A stretch of DNA of 35,921 bases from CAYNYF01 sp964401385 (GCA_964401385.1 CAYNYF010000041.1:1-35921), one strand, 5' to 3'. Shown: positions 27,025 to 35,030, counted from the stretch's first letter. Notes: generated by a model not told the origin, from the letters alone. Numbers and translations are program-made.

Positions 27025-27318
27025 TTACCCCCGCCGTCGGCTTCGACGAACCAGCAGCGCCGCCGGCAGCGCCAGCAGCGCCAGGACGCCCGGCTCGGGC
27101 ACACTCGCCGCCTCGCCAGATGCGTAGAAGTCCGCCCAGAGCGTGTAGTCGCCCCCATTGACGACGCCGTCGCCGTCGGCATCGCCGCTCTGCGGGGGCG
27201 CGCCGGCGATGGAAACGATCAGCTCCGGCCAGTCCGCCGGCTCGTCTGCGTCCTTTGTGAAGAAGCCGCCGTACCAGGACTCATTGCCCACCCACGATTG
27301 GGTCGAATCGTCCCAACT
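27025..27318 (-). pseudogene. C-terminal fragment of a PEP-CTERM protein with dockerin-like repeat
   Basis: The minus-strand frame reads WDDSTQSWVGNESWYGGFF, then DADEPADWPELIVSIAG, a dockerin/EF-hand-like segment GDADGDGVVNGGDYTLWADFY, and the sorting tail VPEPGVLALLALPAALLVRRSRRRG, which is the VPEP motif, membrane helix and Arg tail recognised by exosortase. The GTG at 27291 could start an 88-residue peptide, but the protein-like sequence continues upstream until the IS1595-type terminal repeat at 27320, where it is cut. It is therefore the end of an exported surface protein split by an insertion. The 5' part is not visible on the other side. Confidence 0.7.
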
Positions 27319-27319
27319 A

Positions 27320-27772
27320 GGGTATTCACTTGACTCAAGTAGTCACTATTCCTTGCCGGACCATGGCGCGACGCAATTTGTGCAACCATGCCCAAGCCGT
27401 CTTGTGGCTTCGCAACCCCGGGATCCGCTGCAACCCCAGGGCGCTGACCCCGGTCTTCTGGCTCGTGAACCACCACACCGCCCGGAACCACATCCGCAAC
27501 GGCTTGTGCGTGCCCTGGAGAATCGTACCTGCGGTGACGGACACCTGATAGCCGCAATCGACGCACTCGAACACATCCTTGCCCACCGGCCAAGCCTTGT
27601 CCCGATGACACCGAGGGCACCGAAACCCATCCGGCCAGCGGAGGGCAAACAAATACTCGCGACAGACTTCCTCGCTGGAGAACCGTTCCTCAAGCTCAGA
27701 CAGGTTCTTTGGATAATCCTCCATCGCATGGCATACCACCCGTTGGGCTCACCTGAGCAAAGTACATACCCC
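27320..27772 (-). mobile_element. Internally deleted IS1595-type element (453 bp)
   Basis: The ends 27320-27341 and 27772-27751 (read inward) form imperfect inverted repeats: GGGTAT, then ACTT, CTCA and GT are shared at identical spacing. Between them only the first third of a transposase remains. No 8-bp target duplication is seen on the two flanks, so the element or its surroundings have been rearranged. Confidence 0.65.
27335..27724 (-). pseudogene. Truncated IS1595-type transposase (zinc-ribbon part)
   Basis: From the ATG at 27724 the frame encodes MEDYPKNLSELEERFSSEE, LRWPDGFRCPRCHRDKAWPV, then FECVDCGYQVSVTAGTI and MWFRAVWWFTSQKTGVSALG, ending with AWLHKLRRAMVRQ and a short nonsense tail into the left terminal repeat. 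This is the N-terminal zinc-ribbon and linker of IS1595 transposases; the DDE-type catalytic domain (about 150-200 residues) is missing. The protein cannot catalyse transposition but could still bind the ends. Confidence 0.8.
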
Positions 27773-27837
27773 TATGGCCAGTTTTGGAGCAAATTCAAGC
27801 CCCCCGGCCGAAGGTTTTCCTCTACGCCGGGATTTGC

Positions 27838-27843
27838 TATGCT
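27838..27843 (+). promoter_or_regulatory. Candidate -10 box of ffh
   Basis: TATGCT ending eight bases before the ffh ATG at 27852, predicting a start about two bases upstream of it. The -35 region (TTTTCC, 27815-27820) is weak. The IS1595-type element ends 65 bases upstream and may have changed this promoter region. Confidence 0.35.
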
Positions 27844-27851
27844 TGGGTGCC

Positions 27852-29282
27852 ATGTTCGAGGCGTTGACGGATAAATTCTCCGACGTCTTCCGGCGGCTGA
27901 GCGGCCGGGGGCGAATCACCGAGGAAAACGTCGAGGACGCCATGCGCCAAGTCCGCCAGGCCCTGCTCGAGGCCGACGTGCACTACAAGGTCGTCCGCGA
28001 GTTCTGCCAGGGCATCGTCCAGAAGGCCAAGGGCGAGGAGGTCATCAAGAGCCTGCACCCCGGGCAGGTGATGGTTAAGATCGTCCACGACGAACTGGTC
28101 AACCTGATGGGCCCGGTGGACACTCGAATCTACTACGTCTCCCCGCCGCCGACGATCATCATGATGGCCGGCCTCCAGGGCTCGGGCAAGACCACCACCT
28201 GCGCCAAGCTGGGCAAGTTCGTCCAGACCCAGGGCAAGCATCCGGTGCTGGTGGCGTGCGACCTGGAGCGTCCGGCGGCGGTGCAGCAGTTGGCCATCGT
28301 GGCCGAGCAGGTCGGGGCGCCGTGCTTCAAGATCGAGGGCGAGAAGAACCCGGTGCGGGTGGCGCGCGAGTCCGTCGCCTGGGCCCGGCAGAACGAGCGG
28401 GACGTGGTGATCATCGACACCGCCGGCCGGCTGCACATCGACGAAGAGATGATGCAGGAGGCCGCCGACATCGCCGACACCGTCCAGCCCCACCAGATCT
28501 ACCTCGTCTGCGACGCCATGACCGGCCAGGACGCCGTCAACTCGGCCAAGGAGTTCAACGATCGGCTGGAGCTGGACGGCGTCATCCTGACCAAGTTCGA
28601 CTCCGACGCCCGCGGCGGGGCGGCGCTGTCGGTCAAGGCCGTCACTAGCAAGCCCATCAAGTTCATCGGCGTCGGCGAAAAGCTGGACCGGCTGGAGGAG
28701 TTCCACCCCGACCGCATGGCCGGGCGCATCCTGGGCATGGGCGACGTGGTTACCCTCGTGGAAAAGGCCCAGGAGCAGTTCGACGCCGACCAGGCCGTAA
28801 AGCTCCAGGCCAAAATGGCCAAGGGAACGCTCTCCCTGGAGGACTTCCTCGGCCAGATGAAGCAGATGAAAAAGATGGGCCCGATGAAGGAGGTGCTCAA
28901 GCTCCTGCCCGGCGTGGGCAGCCAGCTCAAGAGCATCGACTTCGACGAGGCCGAGCTCGACCGCATGGAGGCGATCATCAACTCCATGACCCGGACGGAG
29001 CGGTCGGACCCGTCCATCGTGGATGGCTCCCGCCGGCGGCGGATCGCCCGCGGCTCCGGCACCGAGTCGCAGGACGTCTCGGGGCTGATCAAGAGCTTCG
29101 ACATGTCGGCTAACATGCTCAAGCAAATGGCGGGCATGGGCATGCGCGACCGAATGCAGTTCGCCAAGCAGATGGGCAGCATGGACCTGTTCGGGGCCGG
29201 ACCGAAATTCAAGATCAAGCAGCGCTCCAAGCGGCTGACCAAGAAGGCGCGCCTGAAGAAGAAGAAAAAGCGCCGGCGGTAG
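27852..29282 (+). CDS. ffh: Signal recognition particle protein Ffh (SRP54)
   Basis: Ffh binds signal peptides of membrane proteins on the ribosome and delivers them to FtsY. The 476-residue protein has the N-domain (MFEALTDKFSDVFRRLSGRG), the G-domain with P-loop GLQGSGKTTT, DLERPAAVQQL, DTAGRLHIDEEMM, TKFDSDARGGAALS and GVGEKLDRLEEFHP, and a Met-rich M-domain (EEFLG-like LEDFLGQMKQMKKMG; SANMLKQMAGMG). The C-terminus is a run of Lys and Arg after residue 455, longer than usual and perhaps an RNA-binding tail. The usual TKLDG motif is TKFDS. The start is the family start. rpsP and trmD, often downstream, are absent. Confidence 0.97.
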   Translation: MFEALTDKFSDVFRRLSGRGRITEENVEDAMRQVRQALLEADVHYKVVREFCQGIVQKAKGEEVIKSLHPGQVMVKIVHDELVNLMGPVDTRIYYVSPPPTIIMMAGLQGSGKTTTCAKLGKFVQTQGKHPVLVACDLERPAAVQQLAIVAEQVGAPCFKIEGEKNPVRVARESVAWARQNERDVVIIDTAGRLHIDEEMMQEAADIADTVQPHQIYLVCDAMTGQDAVNSAKEFNDRLELDGVILTKFDSDARGGAALSVKAVTSKPIKFIGVGEKLDRLEEFHPDRMAGRILGMGDVVTLVEKAQEQFDADQAVKLQAKMAKGTLSLEDFLGQMKQMKKMGPMKEVLKLLPGVGSQLKSIDFDEAELDRMEAIINSMTRTERSDPSIVDGSRRRRIARGSGTESQDVSGLIKSFDMSANMLKQMAGMGMRDRMQFAKQMGSMDLFGAGPKFKIKQRSKRLTKKARLKKKKKRRR

Positions 29283-29414
29283 AGGTTCGCCAAGAGGTCG
29301 CCCGGACGGCGGGCAAGGCGCGCCTGGCGCAGACGGGCCGGGCTCTACGGAATACCGCAGCCGTGGACTTCTCAACGACCCAGGCAGACACAAGCATTTG
29401 CGGAGGACGGCCAG

Positions 29415-30800
29415 ATGTCTCCAGAGGCAATGACGATTCAGCGTGAGATACCCATCCGCCACGAGGTGGACGTATTCGTCGCCGGCGGGGGTCCGGCGGG
29501 CGTGGCGGCGGCGGTGGCGGCGGGGCGGCAAGGCAGGAAGGTCTTCCTGGCCGAGGGGCACAGTTGCTTCGGCGGGATGGGCACGGCCGGGCTGGTCCCG
29601 GCGTTCATGACCTTCGGCGACGGCGTGAACTTCCTGACGGCCGGCGTCGGCCGGGAAGTCCTCGACCGCCTTCGCGCCGCCGGCGGCGTCGGCCCCGACG
29701 ATAAGCCGGGAAGCAGCGACTATGGCAGCGTTTGCATCAAGGCCGAGGTGCTCAAGAGAGTCTACGACGAGATGGTGACCGCCTGCGGCGCCGGCTTTGC
29801 CTTCCACACGCTGCTGATCGCGGTGGAGGTCGAAGGCCAGGCCGTCTCGGCCGCGATCTGCGCCGCCAAGAGCGGCATATTTGCCGTGAGGGCCAAGGTC
29901 TACGTCGACTGCACCGGCGACGGCGACCTCGCCGCCTGGGCGGGCGCGCCCTTCGAGAAGGGCGACGAAGAGGGCGACCTCATGCCCGGCACCCTGTGCA
30001 GCCTCTGGGCGAACGTCGACTGGAAGGCGGTGCGAACCTCCGGCCTGGGCAGCGGCAACGGGCGGATCGAACAGGCATTCAAGGACGGCGTGTTCACCTA
30101 CGAGGACCGCCACGTGCCCGGCATGTGGCGCGTGGGCGAGGACGTCGGCGGCGGCAACATCGGCCACACCTACGGCGTGGACGGCACCGACGAGCGCTCC
30201 CTGACCGAGGCACTCGTCTGGGGCCGAAAGCTTATCCTCCAATACGACCGCTACTACCGCGAGTACCTCAAGGGCTTCGAGGGCATGCAGCTCATGGCCA
30301 CCGGCTCGCTGCTGGGCCTGCGGGAGACGCGGCGGATCATGGGCGACTACGTCCTGTGCCTGGACGACTTCAAGAGCCGGGCGGTCTTTCCCGACGAGAT
30401 CGGGCGGTACTGCTATCCCATCGACATTCACCCCTCCCGGCCGGAGAAGGCGTCGTTCGAGAAGTTCATGGACGAGTGGAAGAACCTTCGTTACGAGAAG
30501 GGCGAGAGCTACGGCGTTCCCTACCGCTGCCTGCTGCCGAAGGGGCTGTCGAACGTGCTGGTGGGCGGGCGGTGCATCAGCTCCGACCGTTACATGCAGG
30601 GCTCCATTCGCACGATGCCGGGCTGCTACCTCACCGGCCAGGCGTGCGGCGCGGCCGCGGGCGTCGCGATCGAAAGCGGCACCGACACCCGCGGCGTGGA
30701 CGTGAGGGAATTGCAGCGGCGGCTCATCAAGCTCGGCGCCCACCTGCCGAACGCCGCGGGCGTGACGAGGAAAGGAGCGGATCATGCAAGAGGCCATTGA
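29415..30800 (+). CDS. FAD-dependent oxidoreductase (PF12831-like)
   Basis: A 461-residue flavoprotein. The N-terminal dinucleotide fold is VFVAGGGPAGVAAAVAAGRQG, followed by CFGGMGTAGLVPAF, a typical block of the FAD_oxidored group, YVDCTGDGDLAAWAGAPF, and the C-terminal FAD contact NVLVGGRCISSDRYMQG with TGQACGAAAGVA. Proteins of this group occur in planctomycete carbohydrate gene sets, but their substrates are mostly unknown. GGAGG precedes the ATG. It overlaps the next gene by 17 bases and heads a three-gene unit ending in a GH78-like enzyme, which suggests a job in sugar or uronate breakdown. Confidence 0.85.
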   Translation: MSPEAMTIQREIPIRHEVDVFVAGGGPAGVAAAVAAGRQGRKVFLAEGHSCFGGMGTAGLVPAFMTFGDGVNFLTAGVGREVLDRLRAAGGVGPDDKPGSSDYGSVCIKAEVLKRVYDEMVTACGAGFAFHTLLIAVEVEGQAVSAAICAAKSGIFAVRAKVYVDCTGDGDLAAWAGAPFEKGDEEGDLMPGTLCSLWANVDWKAVRTSGLGSGNGRIEQAFKDGVFTYEDRHVPGMWRVGEDVGGGNIGHTYGVDGTDERSLTEALVWGRKLILQYDRYYREYLKGFEGMQLMATGSLLGLRETRRIMGDYVLCLDDFKSRAVFPDEIGRYCYPIDIHPSRPEKASFEKFMDEWKNLRYEKGESYGVPYRCLLPKGLSNVLVGGRCISSDRYMQGSIRTMPGCYLTGQACGAAAGVAIESGTDTRGVDVRELQRRLIKLGAHLPNAAGVTRKGADHARGH

Positions 30801-31770
30801 GCGGCTGCTGCGGTCTGACGAGCCGGCCATTCGCTACAAGGTCCGCGTGAACGTCCTGGGCGAAGATCCCGAATCGGAGCCGATTCGCCAATTGCAGCAG
30901 GAGGTGCGCTCTTCGCCGCTGGTGACGGCGCTGCTCTCGGAAAGGACGGGCGACGGTACAATCCCGTATAACTCGTACGCCAAGTGGTACGGCGCCCATT
31001 GGGTTCTGGCCACACTGGCGGATCTCGGCTATCCGCCGGGAGACGCCCAGCTCGCGCCGCTCGTCCGCCAGGTCTGCGACCGGTGGCTGGCGCCGCGGCA
31101 CGTGGCGGGCGTGCGGGTCAGCAACGGCCGGGCGCGGCGATGCGGCTCCCAGGAGGGCAACGCCCTGTGGGCAATGCTCGTGCTGGGCCTTGCCGACGAG
31201 CGCTGCGACCAGCTCGCCGGCAACCTGCTGAAGTGGCAGTGGCCGGACGGCGGCTGGAACTGCGACAAGAAGCCCGAGGCCGTCAACTCCTCCTTCCACG
31301 AAACCCTTATTCCCCTGCGGGGCCTGTCGCTGTACGGACGCCAGACCGGCAGCGAAGAGGCGTTGGAGGCTGCCTCTCGGGCCGCGGAGGTGTTCCTGAA
31401 GCGAAGGCTGTTTCGCAGACAGCGGGACGGAGAAGTTATGAACAAGCGATTTCTGCTGCTGCACTATCCTTGTTATTGGCGCTACGACGTTCTGTTCGGC
31501 CTGAAGGTCCTGACCGAGGCGGGGTTCATTGGCGACCCGCGCTGCGGCGAGGCGCTGGACGTCCTGGAATCGAAGCGCCTGCCGGACGGGGGCTTCCCGG
31601 CCGAGGAGAAGCTCTACCACACTTGCCAGAAGAAAACCAAAGCGGGCAGGTGGAGTACGGGGCGGTCCCTGGTGGACTGGGGCGGGGTGAGCAAGCGCCG
31701 GATGAACGAATTCGTCACGGCCGATGCATTGTATGTCCTGGCGGCTGCCGGGCGGGCGAAGATCAGCTAG
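30784..31770 (+). CDS. Alpha/alpha-toroid (terpene cyclase/prenyltransferase-like) protein
   Basis: A 328-residue protein built of repeats resembling the alpha/alpha-barrel of prenyltransferases and squalene cyclases: LKWQWPDGGWNCDKKPEA, LESKRLPDGGFPAEEKL (QW-like motifs with DGGW/DGGF), AHWVLATLADLGYPPGD and an N-terminal RSDEPAIRYKVRVNVLG. The catalytic DXDD of squalene cyclases is not seen, so a cyclase function is unlikely; such stand-alone proteins in these genomes are unassigned. It begins with AAGGAG before the ATG, within the end of the FAD gene, so translation is coupled. No signal peptide is seen. Confidence 0.75.
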   Translation: MQEAIERLLRSDEPAIRYKVRVNVLGEDPESEPIRQLQQEVRSSPLVTALLSERTGDGTIPYNSYAKWYGAHWVLATLADLGYPPGDAQLAPLVRQVCDRWLAPRHVAGVRVSNGRARRCGSQEGNALWAMLVLGLADERCDQLAGNLLKWQWPDGGWNCDKKPEAVNSSFHETLIPLRGLSLYGRQTGSEEALEAASRAAEVFLKRRLFRRQRDGEVMNKRFLLLHYPCYWRYDVLFGLKVLTEAGFIGDPRCGEALDVLESKRLPDGGFPAEEKLYHTCQKKTKAGRWSTGRSLVDWGGVSKRRMNEFVTADALYVLAAAGRAKIS

Positions 31771-31796
31771 CTCGGGGAGGTCTTGGAGCCGGCAAA

Positions 31797-34202
31797 ATGT
31801 CCCAGGGGCAAGGCGGCAACCCGTTTGACGGACGGGCCATGTGGATCTGGTCGGCCGAGGGCGTTTCCCGTCCCCGCCCGGACTCCGGCCCGTATCGCGT
31901 CCGCTACTTTCGTCGCGGCTTCGACGCCCCCGCCGGCGCCGCCCTGACGGTGCACGTCTCGGCCGACACGCGGTACAAGCTCTGGTGCAACGGGGTGCTC
32001 GTCTCCCGCGGGCCGGCCAAGGGCGACGTCGAACACCACTTCTACGAGACGGTGGACCTCACGCCGCGGCTTCGCGCCGGCGGGAACGTCCTGGCCGCGC
32101 AGGTCGAGTACCACGGCGACATCTTCTGCAATTACAGAGAAGGCGGCGCGCCGGTCTCGCTGATGACGGCGGCTCCCGGCTTTGCCCTGGACGGGGCGCT
32201 CCGCGACGCCGACGGCGGGGAGATCGAAACGCTCCACACCGACCGGCGATGGCGCGTCCTGGTCGACCGGGCCCATCGGCATCAGATCGAAGCGACCTAC
32301 AGCCATTGCGTGGGCATGCTGGAGGACCTCGACTGCGCCGCCCACCCGTGGGGCTTCACCCGGGCGGATTTCGACGATTCGTCCTGGCCGGAGGCTCGGG
32401 AAATCTGCGAGGCCCTTCGGCTCAACAACGATCACGACACGTACATGCCGCACCGGCTTCTGCCGCGCATGATCGCGCCGCTGGAGGAGTCGCCCCCGCG
32501 CCGGTTCGTCCGCGCCTTTCGCAGCCCCACCGGGGAGGACCTGGCGGCGTTCTCGGCGATGCTGGCCGGGCGCGGCGATTTCGTCGTCGGCGCCAACCGC
32601 CAGGCGGTGGTGCTCGTGGACGTCGGGGAGCTGACCACCGGCTATCCGCGGCTGCGCTTCTCCGGCGGGGCGGCCTCGGCCGTGGTCATCCGCTACGCCG
32701 AGGCCCTGACCGACGAAAACAGGGGCAAGACTAACCGAGACGACCTGTCCTTCGGCGACGTGCGGGGCTATTGCGACATCGTTCGGCCGGACGGGCCCGA
32801 TCGCACCTACGAACCGTTCTTCTGGCGGACGTTCCGGTTCATCCGCGTGGAGGTCACGGCCGCGTCGGAGCCGCTGACGATCCATTCGCTGGAATATATC
32901 TTCACCGCCTATCCCTTCGAGCTGCTGGCCGAGGCGGACACGTCCGACGGCGACTGCCGGGCGATGTGGGAGACCTCCTGGCGGACGGCCCGCCTCTGCG
33001 CCCACGAAACCTACGAGGACTGCCCCTACTACGAGCAGCTCCAGTACGCCGGCGACACGCAGGTGCAGGCGATGGTCTCTTACGTCGTCGCCGGCGACGC
33101 CTCGCTGGGGAGGCAGTTCCTGTATCTCTTCGACTGGTCCCGCCTGCCCGACGGGCGGACGCGCAGCCGGTATCCCTCGCGCGTGCCGCAGATCATCCCG
33201 CTGTTCTCGCTGCACTGGGTGATGAGCATCCACGATTACTGGATGCACACCGGCGACCGCGAAACGCTCGTCGAGCTGCTGCCGGGCGTGCGGCAGGTGC
33301 TGGATTTCTTCGATCGCAGCCTCACCGGCGACGGCATCGTGGGCAGGATGAACGGCTGGATGTTCGCCGACTGGAGCCCGCAGTGGCTCACCGACGAGGG
33401 CCCCTCCGGCTGCCCCCCCGGAAGCGATCGGGGCCGCTCGGCCTTCGTGAGCCTGATAACGATCGCGGGGCTGATGCAGGCGGCGGAGCTGGCCGCCGCG
33501 GCCGGTGACGATCCGGCCGAGCTTGTGCGCCGCACCGACGCCCTGCGCGAGGCCGCGCACGCGACCTTCTACGACGAATCCCGCGGGCTCTACCGCGATA
33601 CGCCCGACGCCCCAATCGCCAGCAAGTACACCAACGCCTGGGCCATCCTGGCCGGCATGCCCTGCGACCGCGCCGCCCTGGCCGAGCGTCTCGTCCGGGA
33701 CGAGAGCCTTTGCTCGCTGACGTACTTCAGCACGTACTTCGCCTGGCGAGCGCTGGCGAAGGCCGGGCGGTATGAGCTGATGGGCGAGCTGCTGGGGCCC
33801 TGGCGCCGGATGCTGCAAATGGGCCTGACGACGTGGATGGAGGACCCGCGCGGCGACCGCAGCGACTGCCACGCGTGGGGCTGCGGGCCGATGGTGGAGT
33901 TCTGCCGGGAGATCCTCGGCGTCCGGCCGGACAAGCCCGGATACGCCGCCATCGGCATTGAGCCCAAGCCCGCGGGGCTGAGATTCGCCCGCGGGCGCGT
34001 CCCGCTGACGCGGCTGAGCGGTCCCGAGCCGGCCAGATTCGTCCACGTGGGCTGGCGCATACAGGACGGCCGGTTCATTCTCTCGGCCGAGGCCCCGAAG
34101 GGGGTCCCATGCCGGGTGAGGCTCCCCGATCGCGCCGAGAGGCAATTTCCCCGCGGCGGTCGGATCGCGCTGGAGGTCGCCGACGGCGCAAGTCGTGGCT
34201 GA
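31797..34202 (+). CDS. GH78-like alpha-L-rhamnosidase family protein
   Basis: An 801-residue protein that resembles bacterial alpha-L-rhamnosidases. The first 130 residues form the N-terminal beta domain (AMWIWSAEGVSRPRPDSGPY, FRRGFDAPAGAALTVHVSAD, KLWCNGVLVSRGPAKG). Then come a beta domain with VDVGELTTGYPRLRFSGG and the catalytic (alpha/alpha)6 barrel with ETYEDCPYYEQLQYAGDTQ near residue 400, HDYWMHTGD, NGWMFADWSPQW and DCHAWGCGPM. The acid residues of that block suit an inverting glycosidase. No signal peptide is seen, so it appears to be cytoplasmic, unlike many secreted GH78 enzymes. GGAG precedes the ATG. It is third in the unit with the FAD and toroid proteins. Confidence 0.85.
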   Translation: MSQGQGGNPFDGRAMWIWSAEGVSRPRPDSGPYRVRYFRRGFDAPAGAALTVHVSADTRYKLWCNGVLVSRGPAKGDVEHHFYETVDLTPRLRAGGNVLAAQVEYHGDIFCNYREGGAPVSLMTAAPGFALDGALRDADGGEIETLHTDRRWRVLVDRAHRHQIEATYSHCVGMLEDLDCAAHPWGFTRADFDDSSWPEAREICEALRLNNDHDTYMPHRLLPRMIAPLEESPPRRFVRAFRSPTGEDLAAFSAMLAGRGDFVVGANRQAVVLVDVGELTTGYPRLRFSGGAASAVVIRYAEALTDENRGKTNRDDLSFGDVRGYCDIVRPDGPDRTYEPFFWRTFRFIRVEVTAASEPLTIHSLEYIFTAYPFELLAEADTSDGDCRAMWETSWRTARLCAHETYEDCPYYEQLQYAGDTQVQAMVSYVVAGDASLGRQFLYLFDWSRLPDGRTRSRYPSRVPQIIPLFSLHWVMSIHDYWMHTGDRETLVELLPGVRQVLDFFDRSLTGDGIVGRMNGWMFADWSPQWLTDEGPSGCPPGSDRGRSAFVSLITIAGLMQAAELAAAAGDDPAELVRRTDALREAAHATFYDESRGLYRDTPDAPIASKYTNAWAILAGMPCDRAALAERLVRDESLCSLTYFSTYFAWRALAKAGRYELMGELLGPWRRMLQMGLTTWMEDPRGDRSDCHAWGCGPMVEFCREILGVRPDKPGYAAIGIEPKPAGLRFARGRVPLTRLSGPEPARFVHVGWRIQDGRFILSAEAPKGVPCRVRLPDRAERQFPRGGRIALEVADGASRG

Positions 34203-34244
34203 TTTTGAGCTTAATATTTTTCTGGAGTTTGCCGACAAGATGTG

Positions 34245-34272
34245 TTGACTCAGCCTTCTCGGATGGTATGAT
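34245..34272 (+). promoter_or_regulatory. Strong sigma70-type promoter ahead of the structured RNA and tRNA/23S operon
   Basis: TTGACT at 34245-34250, 16-bp spacer, TATGAT at 34267-34272, in an AT-rich pocket directly behind the GH78 gene. The predicted start is near 34279. It is the best promoter match in this part of the window. Confidence 0.6.
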
Positions 34273-34278
34273 TATATT

Positions 34279-34453
34279 GCTCGGTGGCGCTGTGTGGATT
34301 GTGCTGCCTGAGACAGACCGGCGCGAATGTGGGAGCAGATTGCTGACGTGAGACACGTTCGACTGGCACTGGTGGGCAAGGGCAAGGCTGGATAGGCCCT
34401 GCACGGAAGGCAGGAAATATCCCAGCCACCAGCCAGTCGGCGGTGGCTTTTTT
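34279..34453 (+). ncRNA. Structured leader or small RNA with terminator/anti-terminator folds
   Basis: A transcript of about 175 nt can be read from the promoter to a U-run. Elements: hairpin ACGUG-AGA-CACGU near 34346-34358; a hairpin GGCU-GGAUA (34386-34394), CCUGC (34398-34402), loop ACGGAAG, GCAGG (34410-34414), UAUCC (34418-34422), AGCC (34424-34427); and a terminator. GACUGG (34361-34366) and CUGGUGG (34369-34375) can instead pair with CCACCAG (34426-34432) and CCAGUC (34433-34438), a 13-bp stem that excludes the terminator. It lacks the conserved SRP-RNA loop (GGAAGG followed by AGCAG) and does not look like RNase P or tmRNA. It may be the rRNA leader or an independent RNA. Confidence 0.5.
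34424..34453 (+). terminator. Intrinsic terminator between the structured RNA and tRNA-Ile
   Basis: AGCCACC (34424-34430) pairs with GGTGGCT (34442-34448); the inner GCC/GGC adds three pairs across a single A bulge, making a 10-bp stem with loop AGTC. Six T follow (34448-34453). Confidence 0.75.
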
Positions 34454-34491
34454 GTCGCCGGTGCACGGCGGCCCGACAGGGGCCGGCGAGG

Positions 34492-34503
34492 ATCTTTGAC
34501 AAT
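34492..34503 (+). promoter_or_regulatory. boxA-like antitermination site 1
   Basis: ATCTTTGACAAT followed by CGCA resembles the rRNA boxA (GCTCTTTAACAA in E. coli) that binds NusB-S10. The same 13-base block CTTTGACAATCGC recurs before 23S at 35021-35033. It also contains TTGACA (34496-34501) with TATTAA 15 bp further on, so it could double as a weak promoter. Confidence 0.6.
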
Positions 34504-34607
34504 CGCAAAGAGCCGATATTAACGCCCTGTGGTGTTGCCAACCGGGCGGAGAAAGCCAGGGATCGGGCTCGAGGCCGGCTCGGCGACCGGGTCCGTATCA
34601 TGCATGC

Positions 34608-34681
34608 GGGCTCGTAGCTCAGCTGGCTAGAGCGCACCCCTGATAAGGGTGAGGTCGTTGGTTCGACTCCAACCGGGCCCA
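34608..34681 (+). tRNA. tRNA-Ile (GAU)
   Basis: A complete 74-nt cloverleaf: acceptor GGGCTCG with CGGGCCC, D-arm AGCTCAGCTGGCTAGAGC, anticodon loop CTGATAA with anticodon GAU at 34642-34644, T-arm with GGTTCGACTCC, discriminator A. The 3' CCA is not encoded (AGTC follows). It stands in the position that tRNA-Ile has in a 16S-23S spacer. Confidence 0.95.
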
Positions 34682-34762
34682 GTCGACTGCGGAGTGCGGG
34701 TTGTGGCCTCCCGAGCGGGCAGGCGAGCCGCCGGAGAGAACGCGCGATCCGTGATGGACCGC

Positions 34763-34835
34763 GGGGACGTAGCTCAGTTGGGAGAGCGGCTGGTTTGCAA
34801 CCAGCAGGTCGCCGGTTCGAGTCCGGTCGTCTCCA
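34763..34835 (+). tRNA. tRNA-Ala (UGC)
   Basis: A complete 73-nt cloverleaf: acceptor GGGGACG with CGTCTCC (one G-U pair), D-arm AGCTCAGTTGGGAGAGC, anticodon loop TTTGCAA with UGC at 34796-34798, T-arm GGTTCGAGTCC, discriminator A, no encoded CCA. It follows tRNA-Ile by 81 bases, the classic Ile-Ala spacer pair. Confidence 0.95.
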
Positions 34836-34909
34836 GGCCGGTGACGACCGGGACAGGCCGCCCCCAGAGCGCCAGGGATAAAAAAGATTGCCGGCGGGGG
34901 TGAAATGGC

Positions 34910-34938
34910 TTGCACAGGCGCCTGGAATTGTGTAAGAA
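34910..34938 (+). promoter_or_regulatory. Possible internal promoter before 23S
   Basis: TTGCAC at 34910-34915, 17-bp spacer and TAAGAA at 34933-34938 in the 376-base spacer between tRNA-Ala and 23S. The fit is moderate. Confidence 0.25.
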
Positions 34939-35018
34939 ACCGAACCTTTGCGTCCGCCGGGACGAATAAGGACACGAGATTTTGCCGCGCCGGCCGATAG
35001 GGCCGGAGGCGCTGTAAG

Positions 35019-35030
35019 GCTCTTTGACAA
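35019..35030 (+). promoter_or_regulatory. boxA-like antitermination site 2
   Basis: GCTCTTTGACAA, differing from E. coli boxA GCTCTTTAACAA in one base, lies about 190 bases before 23S, as in the classic 16S-23S spacer after the tRNAs. Confidence 0.7.

Noticed and set aside
27025..27291. An intact 88-residue PEP-CTERM mini-protein
   Set aside because: It has no signal peptide, begins mid-domain at a GTG with no ribosome site, and the protein-like frame extends upstream to the insertion element; a truncated gene fits better.
27837..30830. Minus-strand frame of 997 codons opposite ffh and the FAD gene
   Set aside because: It is antisense to two well-supported genes and has the His/Ala/Gly-rich composition of a frame opposite GC-biased codons.
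31767..34238. Minus-strand frame of 823 codons opposite the GH78 gene
   Set aside because: No recognisable protein; the composition follows from the codon bias of the plus-strand gene, and it has no start context.
34386..34427. Possible SRP RNA (hairpin with GGAA in its loop)
   Set aside because: The loop ACGGAAG lies in a simple CCUGC/GCAGG stem; the conserved asymmetric-loop pattern AGG-CCGGAAGG-AGCAG of bacterial SRP RNA is missing.
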